Below the pieces are notes generated by a model. That model did not search any database, had not been told where the DNA came from, and saw only the letters and a program-made list of their open reading frames with translations. Positions 25,777 through 33,762 of a stretch of DNA of 64,000 bases are shown one piece after another. The stretch is taken from assembly GCA_003240695.1 (NCBI GenBank), contig QFNC01000001.1, positions 186,001 to 250,000 on the forward strand, in the 5' to 3' direction. Within the stretch, counting starts at the first letter, position 1. Each line of letters opens with the position of its first letter. The translations under genes were made by a program, and so were the position numbers. This DNA is from Pseudoxanthomonas suwonensis (GTDB taxonomy: Bacteria; Pseudomonadota; Gammaproteobacteria; Xanthomonadales; Xanthomonadaceae).

Positions 25777-26439
25777 TCAGCGCTGATGGTCGAGAGTGAA
25801 CACCACCGGGATTTCAACGGTGTCGCTGACCGGCACGCCGTTGCGGATGGCCGGTTCGAAGCGCCAGCGGCGCGCGGCGGTGATCGCGGCCCGGTCCAGC
25901 GAACGCGACCGGCTGCTGCGGGCGATGGCGATGCCGTAGGGGTGGCCGTCCTCGCCCACGGTGATGCGCAGCACCACGGTGCCGGTTTCGCCATTGCGGT
26001 AGGCATCGGACGGGTAGGCGGGCTGTTCCTGGTCGATCGGCCGCGGCGGCTGGGTGAACGCGGACGGGCCCCTGCCCGGATCGGTGCCGATAGGTGGCGC
26101 TGCCATCGGCGGGGGCTGGGTCGGGATGGATGGCGATTCGACCACCGTCGGTGGCGCGGCAATCGGAGCCAGGCTGCGATCGCCGCTGCCATCGGCACCG
26201 GTGGGAATGCTGCCTTCGCCACCGACCGGGGCGGGCAGCGCCTCGAACCCGCCAGTGCTCCCAGGCGTGACCGGCTTGTCGGCGCGATAGAAATCGGTGT
26301 CCTGGCGCACGTCGCGCAGCAGCAGCAGCGACAGCAGCACGCCGATCAGCGCCGCCGCGGCGATCGCGATCCAGCCAGCGCGGGACAGGCGGAAGCGCGA
26401 GCGGGCAGGGCGTTGCGGGGTGACGGGTGGAAGCGGCAT
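25777..26439 (-). CDS. TonB-family energy-transducing protein
   Basis: A 220-residue protein with a basic N-terminus, a transmembrane anchor at about residues 22-45, a Pro/Gly-rich periplasmic linker, and a C-terminal TonB domain at about 140-218. The domain shows QPAYPSDAYRNGETGTVVLR and ARRWRFEPAIRNGVPV, the usual TonB C-terminal motifs. TonB proteins transmit proton-motive energy from ExbBD to outer-membrane receptors; no exbBD is in the window. The ATG chosen precedes MPLPPV, and upstream codons show no similarity. It is divergent from serS. Confidence 0.85.
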   Translation of the reverse strand: MPLPPVTPQRPARSRFRLSRAGWIAIAAAALIGVLLSLLLLRDVRQDTDFYRADKPVTPGSTGGFEALPAPVGGEGSIPTGADGSGDRSLAPIAAPPTVVESPSIPTQPPPMAAPPIGTDPGRGPSAFTQPPRPIDQEQPAYPSDAYRNGETGTVVLRITVGEDGHPYGIAIARSSRSRSLDRAAITAARRWRFEPAIRNGVPVSDTVEIPVVFTLDHQR

Positions 26440-26569
26440 GGGCAAGCGACAGCGGGGGTCGGCCGCATTGTGGCATACCCCGCCTGGCAGCCGCCGCGGG
26501 CGACGGCATGGCCATTCATCCGGCGCGCAGGCGATAATCCGGTGATTCCGTCGCATCCCCCTGCCTCCC

Positions 26570-28054
26570 ATGCTCGATCCCAACCTGCTCCGCCAGAACC
26601 CCGACGACCTGGCCGCGCGCCTGCAGCGCAGCCGCGGCTATGCCCTGGATGCCGGTACGCTGGCTGCCCTGGAAGCCGAGCGCAAGCGCATCCAGGTGCG
26701 CACGCAGGAATTGCAGAATCTGCGCAACACCCGCAGCAAGGCGATCGGCCAGGCCAAGGCCCGCGGCGAGGACGTGGCGCCATTGCTGGCCGAAGTGGCT
26801 GCATTCGGCAACGAACTGAAGGCGTCGGAAGAGCAGCTGAATGCCCTGCGCGAGCAGATCGAACGCATCGCGCTTGAGATCCCCAACCTGCCCGATGCCT
26901 CGGTGCCGGAAGGCGTGGACGAAAGCGGCAATGTCGAACAGCACCGCTGGGGCGAGCCGCGCCGCTTCGACTTCAGCGTGCGCGACCATGTGGAACTGGG
27001 CGCCCGCCACGGCTGGTTGGATGGCGACACCGCCGCCAAGCTGTCCGGCGCGCGTTTCACCGTGCTGCGCGGGCCGATCGCACGGCTGCATCGGGCGCTG
27101 GCCCAGTTCATGCTGGATCTGCACGTGGGCGAGCACGGCTACGAGGAAGTCAACGTGCCGCTGCTGGTCAATGCCGACAGCATGCGCGGCACCGGCCAAC
27201 TGCCCAAGTTCGAGGAAGACCTGTTCGCCATCACCGACGAAGTGGACACGACGGTGGTGGATGCGGCCCAGGCCCAGCGCATTGCCAGTGCCATGACCTT
27301 GGGCGACATGCCCAGCGTGCTGCGCGAGGTGAACGACGTGGCCCGCCGGCTGGGTCTGCCCGAACGCCACAGCATGAGCCCGGAGTTCGTCGATCATGCC
27401 AAACGGGGCGAATTCGGCGTGCTGTTCGGGCTGTACCGTGAACTGCGCAGCCGCCGCTACCTGATTCCCACCGCCGAAGTGCCGCTGACCAACACCGTGC
27501 GCGACAGCATCGTCGAGGCAGCGCAGCTGCCGCTGCGAATGGCCGCGCATTCGCCGTGCTTCCGTGCCGAGGCCGGCAGCCACGGTCGCGACACCCGCGG
27601 CATGATCCGCCAGCACCAGTTCGAGAAGGTGGAACTGGTCAGCATCGTGCGACCGGAGCAATCGGATGCCGAGCACGAACGCATGACCCGCTGCGCCGAA
27701 ACGGTGCTGGAGCGCCTGCAACTGCCGTACCGGCGCATGCTGCTGTGCACCGGCGACATGGGCTTTTCCGCCACCAAGACCTACGATCTGGAGGTGTGGC
27801 TGCCCTCGCAGGACACCTACCGCGAAATTTCCTCGTGCTCCAACTGCGGCGATTTCCAGGCGCGGCGCATGCAGGCGCGATGGCGCAACCCCGACAGCGG
27901 CAAGCCCGAACTGGTACACACGTTGAACGGCTCCGGCGTGGCCGTGGGTCGGGCGCTGATCGCGGTGATGGAAAACCACCAGCAGGCCGATGGCAGCATC
28001 GCGGTGCCGCAGGCGCTGCGTGCGTACATGGGGGGGCTGGAGCGGATCGGTTGA
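26570..28054 (+). CDS. serS: Seryl-tRNA synthetase with an internal insertion
   Basis: A class II aminoacyl-tRNA synthetase charging tRNA-Ser. The N-terminal long coiled-coil arm (about residues 30-105) binds the tRNA variable arm. Motif 2 (CFRAEAGSHGRDTRGMIRQH) and motif 3 (LNGSGVAVGRALIAVMEN) are intact, and there is a SSCSNCGDFQARR segment. At 494 residues it is some 65 longer than the usual 425-430. The extra sequence lies at about residues 220-295, between KFEEDLF and YLIPTAEVPLT, where other enzymes have only about ten residues. The reading frame is continuous, so this is a real insertion and not a sequencing error. A tRNA-Ser gene lies 1.1 kb downstream. Confidence 0.95.
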   Translation: MLDPNLLRQNPDDLAARLQRSRGYALDAGTLAALEAERKRIQVRTQELQNLRNTRSKAIGQAKARGEDVAPLLAEVAAFGNELKASEEQLNALREQIERIALEIPNLPDASVPEGVDESGNVEQHRWGEPRRFDFSVRDHVELGARHGWLDGDTAAKLSGARFTVLRGPIARLHRALAQFMLDLHVGEHGYEEVNVPLLVNADSMRGTGQLPKFEEDLFAITDEVDTTVVDAAQAQRIASAMTLGDMPSVLREVNDVARRLGLPERHSMSPEFVDHAKRGEFGVLFGLYRELRSRRYLIPTAEVPLTNTVRDSIVEAAQLPLRMAAHSPCFRAEAGSHGRDTRGMIRQHQFEKVELVSIVRPEQSDAEHERMTRCAETVLERLQLPYRRMLLCTGDMGFSATKTYDLEVWLPSQDTYREISSCSNCGDFQARRMQARWRNPDSGKPELVHTLNGSGVAVGRALIAVMENHQQADGSIAVPQALRAYMGGLERIG

Positions 28055-28130
28055 TCGTCCGCAGCGCGGTGTTGCGCGTGCGAAGCGCACATCGCCATAA
28101 TCGACGCATGATGCCGGATCGGAAACACCG

Positions 28131-29048
28131 ATGCAGGATCTGAACGACCTGTTCTACTTCGCCGCCGTGGTGGATCACGGTGGCTATGCGGCCGCGGAGC
28201 GTGCCTTGGGCATTCCCAAGTCGCGCCTGAGCCGCCGCATCGCCGCGCTGGAAAACGAGCTGGGCGTGCGGCTGCTGCAGCGTTCCACCCGGCGTTTCGC
28301 CGTGACCGACGTGGGCATGAACGTGCATCGCCATGCCCAGGCCATGCTGGCCGAGGCGCAGGCCGCACGCGAGGTTGTCGACCGGCTCAGTGCCGAGCCG
28401 CGCGGGCTGATCCACGTCAGCGTGCCGGTGGGACTGGCCCAGGACCAGATTCCGCGCCTGCTGCCGGATTTCCTGGCGCTATACCCGCAGGTGCGCGTGC
28501 AGTTGCACGTAGGCAACCGGCGCGTGGACGTGATCAACGAAGGCATCGACGTGGCGATCCGGGTGCGCAACAAGCTGGACGACGACGGCAGCCTGATCCT
28601 GCGCAGCTTCGGCCAGATCCAGGAGCTGCTGGTGGCCAGCCCGCAGTACCTGAAGCGCGCCGGTCGTCCGCGCGATCCCGACGATCTGCAACAGCACGTC
28701 ACCATGACCATGTACGAGGACGAATACCGCCAGCGCTGGGAACTGGTGGGCCCGTCCGGCGAACAGCGCCGGGTGGAGCTGAAGCCGCGCGTGGCCGGGT
28801 TCGACTTCCCCATGCTGATGGCCCTGGCGCGGCAGGGTTTGGGCATCACCATGCTGCCGGAAACCATGTGCTCGCAGGCCGTGCGCAGCGGCGAACTGGA
28901 AGTGGTGCTGCCCGAATGGCGCTTGCCGATGGGCATCGCCCATGCCGTGTTCGCGTCGCGTCGCGGCCTGCTGCCGGCGGTGCGGGTGTTCATCGACTTC
29001 CTGGCCGAACGCATGCCCAGGCTGATCGACGAGGCGCGGCTGGACTGA
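28131..29048 (+). CDS. LysR-family transcriptional regulator
   Basis: A 305-residue LTTR. The winged helix-turn-helix is at residues 1-62 (LFYFAAVVDHGGYAAAERAL, LGIPKSRLSRRIAALE), followed by the linker helix and the two-lobed substrate-binding domain (about 90-295). The AAERALGIPKSRLSRRI recognition helix is the type seen in the AaeR/YhjC-like subgroup regulating oxidoreductase or efflux genes. No divergent target gene is adjacent; the upstream serS gene is codirectional, so its targets are not evident. Confidence 0.9.
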   Translation: MQDLNDLFYFAAVVDHGGYAAAERALGIPKSRLSRRIAALENELGVRLLQRSTRRFAVTDVGMNVHRHAQAMLAEAQAAREVVDRLSAEPRGLIHVSVPVGLAQDQIPRLLPDFLALYPQVRVQLHVGNRRVDVINEGIDVAIRVRNKLDDDGSLILRSFGQIQELLVASPQYLKRAGRPRDPDDLQQHVTMTMYEDEYRQRWELVGPSGEQRRVELKPRVAGFDFPMLMALARQGLGITMLPETMCSQAVRSGELEVVLPEWRLPMGIAHAVFASRRGLLPAVRVFIDFLAERMPRLIDEARLD

Positions 29049-29115
29049 GCAGCAGCCACACGATTGCGGCACAATGCACCATCCGGCCCGCATCGCGGCG
29101 ACCGGCGCGACACAC

Positions 29116-29205
29116 GGAGAGATGGCCGAGCGGTTTAAGGCACCGGTCTTGAAAACCGGCGAAGGGTCAAACCTTCCGTGGGTTCGAATCCCACTCTCTC
29201 CGCCA
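29116..29205 (+). tRNA. tRNA-Ser (anticodon UGA), integration target
   Basis: A 90-nt tRNA with a long variable arm as in tRNA-Ser. The acceptor pair is GGAGAGA with TCTCTCC followed by discriminator G and encoded CCA. The anticodon stem CCGGT/ACCGG encloses loop CTTGAAA with anticodon TGA at 29150-29152. The T-arm is GTGGGTTCGAATCCCAC. A T-run just after CCA may terminate it. Its last 14 nt are duplicated at 36235-36248, so this gene is the attachment site of the integrative element that follows. Confidence 0.97.
29192..29205 (+). repeat. attL core: 3' end of tRNA-Ser
   Basis: The 14-mer CACTCTCTCCGCCA at the end of the tRNA gene is repeated exactly and in the same orientation at 36235-36248. 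Integration preserves the tRNA sequence. Inside the element, the 7-mer GCCCAAC occurs at 29249-29255 and 29261-29267, and once at the other end beside the integrase gene. Confidence 0.75.
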
Positions 29206-29293
29206 CTTTTTATTTAGAATCAAATACTTGCGTTTCTTTATGGATATTGCCCAACGTACAGCCCAACATTTTTCGTAACGGAAGGGGGCCGGA

Positions 29294-29632
29294 ATGAAGC
29301 GCAATGTGATCTTGGCGGTGGCGGCTTGCTGCATGGCAGCGGGTTGCAGCATGACCCTGCCTGTCCGCGGCCAGATTCAAGGCAGCGACGAGGTGTTCAA
29401 TGGTACGGCGACTGGCCGCATGGATGGCGGTGGTGAACTGACCATCGTTTCCAACCGAGGGGCGACGTGCCAAGGCGCGTTCGTGTACGCCACGCGCCGG
29501 AACGGCGAGGGGGTTTTCTACTGTGACGACGGGCGCACCGGCCCCTTCCAGTTCGTTTCCACGGGAACGCGTGGGACCGGATACGGCGATCTGGGCGGCC
29601 AGCGTTTCACCTTCACGTTCGGAAAGATCTGA
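29294..29632 (+). CDS. Small lipoprotein of the integrative element
   Basis: A 112-residue protein with a lipoprotein signal peptide: basic start MKRN, hydrophobic run, and lipobox MAAGC with Cys18. The mature part is a small beta-rich domain with a Cys pair (ATCQGAF and FYCDDGRTG) and no recognised family. A strong ribosome-binding site (GAAGGGGG) precedes the ATG. It is the only gene of the element on the plus strand, just inside the left end, the usual place for a lysogenic-conversion or cargo gene; its role is unknown. Confidence 0.7.
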   Translation: MKRNVILAVAACCMAAGCSMTLPVRGQIQGSDEVFNGTATGRMDGGGELTIVSNRGATCQGAFVYATRRNGEGVFYCDDGRTGPFQFVSTGTRGTGYGDLGGQRFTFTFGKI

Positions 29633-29649
29633 CGCAGGCCGCTTGACCA

Positions 29650-30351
29650 TCACGCAGCTTGACCGGGATCGTCGGCGAGCTGCTGGCGAATGTACTGCTC
29701 CCGCCGACGCAGCCCCTCATCGATGGTCAGCAGGGCCTTGCCGATCTGCGCATCCAACGCGGCGGGAGTGGCCTTGGCCATCTCATGATTCGGATCCAGG
29801 TGACCAACGGCCAGCCAAAGCCGGCCCTGCACCAACGGCGTCGCGTCGATAATCGCGGCGCTGTTGAAAACCGAAGCCGCGCCAGCAGTGGCGAGGTCGT
29901 TGTGAGTCTGGCCGCGGTGCGTGCGTTCCATCCGGCGTGCAGCTTCCTGGGCGTGCTGCAATGCAGCCCACTCCCGGCCCAGCGTCTCCAAGGCAATGGC
30001 TACACGATCAAACGCCGGCCGCACTGCCTGCACGCAAGCATGCGCCTGCGCTCGGTCTGACTCGATGCATGCAAGGCTGGCACGCATGCTCTCATCGTGA
30101 TCACGCCGATCCAGCGCGCGCAGCGCCGCTTCTATGGCCCGCAATTCATTCGTCGAAGCGCTCACTTCGGAGTAATTCGCAGCCAGGCGCTGCGGTGCAC
30201 CCGTATCGCCTTCCGCAGCTTCCAGGGCAACACGCTCCTGTGCCTTGATGAGGTTGCGGATGCTGGCGTTAAGCTCGCTCTTGCGTGCGTTGAGCCCCGC
30301 GCGCGTCTCAGCGGCGGAACGGGTGGTGGTGTTTTCGGTGGTGCTGGTCAT
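29650..30351 (-). CDS. Coiled-coil protein of unknown function (integrative element)
   Basis: A 233-residue, almost entirely helical protein with strong heptad character in residues 15-130 (LNARKSELNASIRNLIKAQ; ELRAIEAALRALDRRDHDE), and a shorter helical C-terminus (LRRREQYIRQQL). No signal peptide, membrane segment or enzyme motif. It is the last gene of the element's minus-strand series, 28 bp after the DUF5681-like gene. Similar coiled-coil proteins occur near phage packaging genes, but I cannot assign it. Confidence 0.6.
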   Translation of the reverse strand: MTSTTENTTTRSAAETRAGLNARKSELNASIRNLIKAQERVALEAAEGDTGAPQRLAANYSEVSASTNELRAIEAALRALDRRDHDESMRASLACIESDRAQAHACVQAVRPAFDRVAIALETLGREWAALQHAQEAARRMERTHRGQTHNDLATAGAASVFNSAAIIDATPLVQGRLWLAVGHLDPNHEMAKATPAALDAQIGKALLTIDEGLRRREQYIRQQLADDPGQAA

Positions 30352-30379
30352 GGTGTTCTCCGGTCAAGCAAGTGGGCAG

Positions 30380-30880
30380 TCAGAGGGGGTTGTAGGGTTC
30401 ACCGGGATCACCATCCGGCGCCGCCGGCACGGTGATGCGAATGGGCTGCGCTGGCACCGCAGGGGTTGTTGCCGCGGATACCTGCGTCGGCAGCACTGCC
30501 GGGGCGTACTGGGAGGCTGCAGGCAGCTCTGTGGGCTTGGTCATGACGACCATGGAAAGGGAACCCGCTACCAGGTCTTCCAGGGTCGAGCCACCAAAGC
30601 CAGCGGACAGCGCGCCGCGCGCTCTTGCGGCCGCAATCTCTTCTTCTTCGGCCGCATCCACCGCTGGTCGCAGTTTCGGGATTGTGCGGTCGAGCAGAAG
30701 CGTCGCCGCGGCCAGATCACCCTCCTTCGCTTTGGCCAAGACAGCAGCCACGACAGCGCGCAGGTCATCTTCGGTGACCACTCCGTCACGCAGCAGGTCA
30801 CGAATCAGATTCGGGGCCGACTTCGTGCCCGGCGGCCGCCCGGCCGGATTGCCGCTCCGGCCCTTCTCGAACTTGCTCAC
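30380..30880 (-). CDS. DUF5681-like protein (phage/element associated)
   Basis: A 166-residue protein starting SKFEKGRSGNPAGRPPGTKS, the DUF5681 signature seen in phage and mobile-element proteins. A helical region with conserved Asp/Glu follows (LIRDLLRDGVVTEDDLRAVV), then a Pro/Ala-rich tail. Its function is unproven; the family often sits beside small terminase or DNA-binding genes. The start is GTG, overlapping the upstream gene's stop as GTGA, so translation is coupled to the scaffold-like protein. Confidence 0.65.
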   Translation of the reverse strand: MSKFEKGRSGNPAGRPPGTKSAPNLIRDLLRDGVVTEDDLRAVVAAVLAKAKEGDLAAATLLLDRTIPKLRPAVDAAEEEEIAAARARGALSAGFGGSTLEDLVAGSLSMVVMTKPTELPAASQYAPAVLPTQVSAATTPAVPAQPIRITVPAAPDGDPGEPYNPL

Positions 30881-31770
30881 CGCCTGTTCCTCCCTGATCC
30901 CTGCCTGTTCCGCGCGTTTTTCAGGCCGACGGTGGCGAAGTGGCGAATCAGCGCAGGGGAGTTGCCGGCGCCGGTGTCCTCGACCAGGTTGGTCAGCCAC
31001 GGCAAGCGCTTGGCAGCGTCCTTGTACGCCTGCCGCGCCAGTTCGACGTTCGCGTCGTATTTCGGCCCCCATTCCTTCCGCAGCGTGTTTTCGGTTTTCT
31101 CGCGCCCCGCTTCCAGAGCCTCGTCAGTCGGCAGATCGCCCTTGATCCAGCGCTGATTGAAGCCGTCCAGTTCGAGTGCGATGCCACGCGCGGTTTCGCC
31201 GGGCACCTGCCATTCGGCCAGGAGTGCGCTGGCCTGTTCGCGGCCTTCGGCAAGCGCGGCTTCTTCCGCCACATCCTGATCGTGCCGCGCCTGCGTCAGT
31301 ACGCCATCGAAGCCTTCTCCCAGTGCCTCGCGGGAGTAAGCCTCGGCGGTGTCCAGTGGCTGGCCGCCTTCCGGATACATCGAATCCGCTGCGCTCTGCT
31401 GCTCGCTCACCACCTGCTGCACCGACAGCTGCGGCGGGGCGGGATCGCGATGGGCACCGTCATACGTCGCATCGAAGCTCGACGCTGCCTCACGTTCCAC
31501 CTGCTGCGCCGTACTGGCCTGATGGGGTGCGGGGATAGGGTTGGGCGCGGCGGGCGCCGCCGAGGCCATGCTGTGGCCGTACATGCGACTCCACGGCATC
31601 ACGCTGCCAGTCGAGGCGGTCGCGTTGCGAGGGGGAGAGTTGGACTGCGATGTGCTGGTGCGCGCGGGAGTGTCTGCCGCCTTGGGGGTGGCGGGCGCGC
31701 CAGGCTTCTCTGTCATGCTGTCGCCGTAGAGGGCGGCAGCGTGGTCGGCGTTCTTGTCGGTGCCGGTCAT
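30877..31770 (-). CDS. Phage scaffold-like protein (tentative)
   Basis: A 297-residue protein with a low-complexity Ala/Pro/Ser/Thr-rich N-terminal half (residues 1-120) and an acidic, helical C-terminal half. The segment LRKEWGPKYDANVELARQAY, with GAGNSPALIRHFATVGL and a basic C-terminal tail (KNARNRQGSGRNRR), resembles the C-terminal halves of tailed-phage head scaffolding proteins. No capsid or portal gene accompanies it. If the resemblance is right, it could redirect a helper phage's capsid assembly as satellites do; a different role is equally possible. ATGA overlap with the DnaC-like gene. Confidence 0.5.
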   Translation of the reverse strand: MTGTDKNADHAAALYGDSMTEKPGAPATPKAADTPARTSTSQSNSPPRNATASTGSVMPWSRMYGHSMASAAPAAPNPIPAPHQASTAQQVEREAASSFDATYDGAHRDPAPPQLSVQQVVSEQQSAADSMYPEGGQPLDTAEAYSREALGEGFDGVLTQARHDQDVAEEAALAEGREQASALLAEWQVPGETARGIALELDGFNQRWIKGDLPTDEALEAGREKTENTLRKEWGPKYDANVELARQAYKDAAKRLPWLTNLVEDTGAGNSPALIRHFATVGLKNARNRQGSGRNRR

Positions 31771-32582
31771 GGGGTGGTCCTCGGGTGATGGAAATGGCGT
31801 TCGCGCATGGCGCCAGTGGCGTGTACGCGCACGGTCAGGGTGGTGGGCGGTTCGGGGAAGGCATCCGGGCCAGTTGCGTCGATCAAGCCGCGCTGCGACT
31901 GCCCGGCAAGGGAAAGAGTCGGTCCAACCTCACGCAGGCGGTCAGCGATGCGCTCGCCGACCAGCGTTGAGAAGGCGGCCGGCGTGGAGTTCGCGGCTAC
32001 CAGGGTCGGCAAGCCTTCCCGGTAGCGATAGTCGATCAGACCGAACAGTTCGCCATGATCGAACTCACTCATGGCGCGCACGCCGATTTCATCGAGCGCG
32101 AGCAACGGGGCATGGCGCAGTCGTTCGGCAGCGAGCCGGCGCTTGTCGTCGCGCGGACCGTTGAACCCGGCTTTCAGTTCCGTCAGCACGTCCGGCCAAA
32201 CCGCGTAGACGGGGCCGACAGCACGCGCGCAGGCGGCGTTGATGATCGAGCAGAGCGCCAGCGTCTTCCCGACACCCGGCGGGCCGAGCAGCAGCAGGCT
32301 ATGTGCCGCGGTGAAACGAGTAACGGTCGTCTTCAACTTCTGGGCGTCCGGCGATACAGGCTGGATCAGGTCGGCCGTCGCACTGCGATAGCGCCTCGGG
32401 ATGCCGCTGCCATTCGTCCAGTGCGTCCAGCGATCCCACTCCGCCTGCCAGTCATGCACGGCGCGGTCCGCTGCACGCTGGCAGGCAGGGCAGTCGAACC
32501 GTGATCCCGTTTCGTGGCCGTACTCGATGCCATGCTCCGGGCAAGTCCAGGTCTGCGGTGCGTCGTCGAAGCAGGCGCTCAC
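31767..32582 (-). CDS. DnaC/IstB-type AAA+ helicase loader
   Basis: A 271-residue ATPase. Near the N-terminus is a probable zinc-binding quartet (TCPEH and CPACQ, Cys/His). The Walker A motif is LLGPPGVGKT at about residues 106-115 and the Walker B is PLLALDEIG at about 163-171, followed by LVAANSTP (sensor I) and an arginine-rich ERIADRLRE. This is the layout of DnaC, IstB and phage helicase loaders (lambda P analogues) that place DnaB on an origin. The start is GTG, overlapping the stop of the initiator gene by 4 nt, and the pair behaves like lambda O-P. Confidence 0.85.
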   Translation of the reverse strand: MSACFDDAPQTWTCPEHGIEYGHETGSRFDCPACQRAADRAVHDWQAEWDRWTHWTNGSGIPRRYRSATADLIQPVSPDAQKLKTTVTRFTAAHSLLLLGPPGVGKTLALCSIINAACARAVGPVYAVWPDVLTELKAGFNGPRDDKRRLAAERLRHAPLLALDEIGVRAMSEFDHGELFGLIDYRYREGLPTLVAANSTPAAFSTLVGERIADRLREVGPTLSLAGQSQRGLIDATGPDAFPEPPTTLTVRVHATGAMRERHFHHPRTTP

Positions 32583-33412
32583 TGCGCACTCCCGATGCCG
32601 AAGCGCGCCAGCTCCTTGTCGTTCGCCGCGTCGCGCTCGGCGTCGCTGCGCGCGTCGCGCGGCAAAAGTCCTGCGGCAGACGACGGGGCGCTGATTGCCT
32701 TGGTCGAATCGCGCGCGTTGAAGCTCGACCATCCGGATTCAATCGCCAACTCGATCAGCTTGCGCGGGTCGTGCCCCTCGGCGATCAGCAGTTCCAGTTT
32801 TCGGATCGCCAAGCGCTGTCCCTGCTCGGTGAACTTCCTGCCGACCTGCTTTCGATGATCCTTCCATGACTGCCAGGCGTCAGCAGGAAGCCATGCGGGA
32901 AGATCGACAGGTACCGCTTCCTTCCCGCGCGCGCCCTGTTGCTTCTTCCTATTCTTCTTTTCCTCCTTTTCGTGTCCCGTCGGCGGAACCGCTTCGGTCC
33001 CGTCGGCGGGACCGGTACGCAGCACCTGCGTGGTACCAGTTGCGTTCCAAGTGGTACCAGTCCCGTCGGCGGAACCAGTACCACTGGTGGCACCAGTCAG
33101 GCGGTACGCGGTGACGGCTCCATGCCTCTTGTTGGCCTGGACCCAGCCGGTATCCAGAAGGCGCTGGATGGCGCGAATAGTGGTCGTCCGTGGCACGCCG
33201 GAATCACGCACGAGGGTTGCCACACTCGGGAAGCATTCGCGCGTTGCGCTGTTGGCGTAGCCGAGCATCACGGCCAGCACCGCCAAGTCGGTGCGCACCA
33301 GCCTCGGATCGATGCAGGCTTCGCGGAGAAACGCCAGCTTTTCGGAATAGGTGAAGTGGTCATTCACCGCGCCCACCTGCTTCTCCGCGAGCATCACCTT
33401 GCCGGTCCACAC
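32579..33412 (-). CDS. Replication initiator-like HTH protein (lambda O-type arrangement)
   Basis: A 277-residue protein. The N-terminal winged helix-turn-helix (about residues 25-95; CFPSVATLVRDSGVPRTTTI, LLDTGWVQANKR) is typical of phage and plasmid initiators. The centre (about 105-150) is low complexity, Gly/Thr/Pro-rich, and then Glu/Lys-rich (HEKEEKKNRKKQQ). The C-terminus (about 165-230) is helical (SWKDHRKQVGRKF, AIRKLELLIAEG). The central part is encoded by DNA repeats and a polypurine run described separately. The GTG at the listed start and the ATG at 33394 are both possible. The following gene encodes a helicase loader. Confidence 0.75.
   Translation of the reverse strand: MWTGKVMLAEKQVGAVNDHFTYSEKLAFLREACIDPRLVRTDLAVLAVMLGYANSATRECFPSVATLVRDSGVPRTTTIRAIQRLLDTGWVQANKRHGAVTAYRLTGATSGTGSADGTGTTWNATGTTQVLRTGPADGTEAVPPTGHEKEEKKNRKKQQGARGKEAVPVDLPAWLPADAWQSWKDHRKQVGRKFTEQGQRLAIRKLELLIAEGHDPRKLIELAIESGWSSFNARDSTKAISAPSSAAGLLPRDARSDAERDAANDKELARFGIGSAQ
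32942..33097. other. Putative replication origin inside the initiator gene: iterons plus polypurine tract
   Basis: A 16-bp unit TCCCGTCGGCGGAACC occurs at 32975-32990 and 33061-33076 exactly, and at 32998-33013 with one change (A to G). An 11-bp unit GTGGTACCAGT occurs at 33030-33040 and 33051-33061, with a one-base variant at 33087-33097. Immediately next to these, 32942-32972 is nearly all pyrimidine (TTCTTCCTATTCTTCTTTTC and CTCC runs) and the most AT-rich stretch of the gene. Iterons followed by an AT-rich polypurine tract within the initiator gene is the lambda ori layout. Confidence 0.55.
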
Positions 33413-33489
33413 CTGCGGCGCTATCGTGGCCTTGCAGATCGCCTTCCTCGGTCCCTGCCGCGCCCGGCCCGCCAGCCGGGCGTTTCATT

Positions 33490-33762
33490 TCAGGCGCCGC
33501 CATCATTCGGCACCTCCCGGCGGATCGCCTCGGCAAGCTGCAGGACGTGACGCCTGGCGTCTTCCAGGCTGCAGGCGACCTGCTCGGCGCTCGATGCCGA
33601 GGGCGCCACGTAGAGCGCCAGCAGCTGCGCGTGCGTGGCGTCGGCCAGTCCGGGCAACGCGTCGGCAAGCGCCTGCGCGCCGGGCCGCTGGCAGCCGTAC
33701 AGCTGCGTCAGTGCCGCGACGTGGGCGCGGTGATCACCGCGGCCTTCGTGCGTGCCGGTCAT
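33490..33762 (-). CDS. Small helical protein of the integrative element, unknown function
   Basis: A 90-residue helical, Ala-rich protein (ALADALPGLADATHAQLLAL; LEDARRHVLQLAEAIRREV). No recognised family or membrane segment. The ATG overlaps the stop of the AlpA-like gene as ATGA, so it is translationally coupled and is likely a regulator or accessory factor of replication or excision. Confidence 0.55.
   Translation of the reverse strand: MTGTHEGRGDHRAHVAALTQLYGCQRPGAQALADALPGLADATHAQLLALYVAPSASSAEQVACSLEDARRHVLQLAEAIRREVPNDGGA

Noticed and set aside
26570..28054. Frameshift or assembly error as explanation for the long SerS
   Set aside because: The reading frame continues through the extra segment and the synthetase motifs on both sides are intact and in frame.
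33360..33505. Possible 47-codon gene starting MAAPEMKRP within the integrative element
   Set aside because: It overlaps the end of the preceding small gene, is low complexity (Gly/Glu-rich) and has no ribosome-binding site or similarity.
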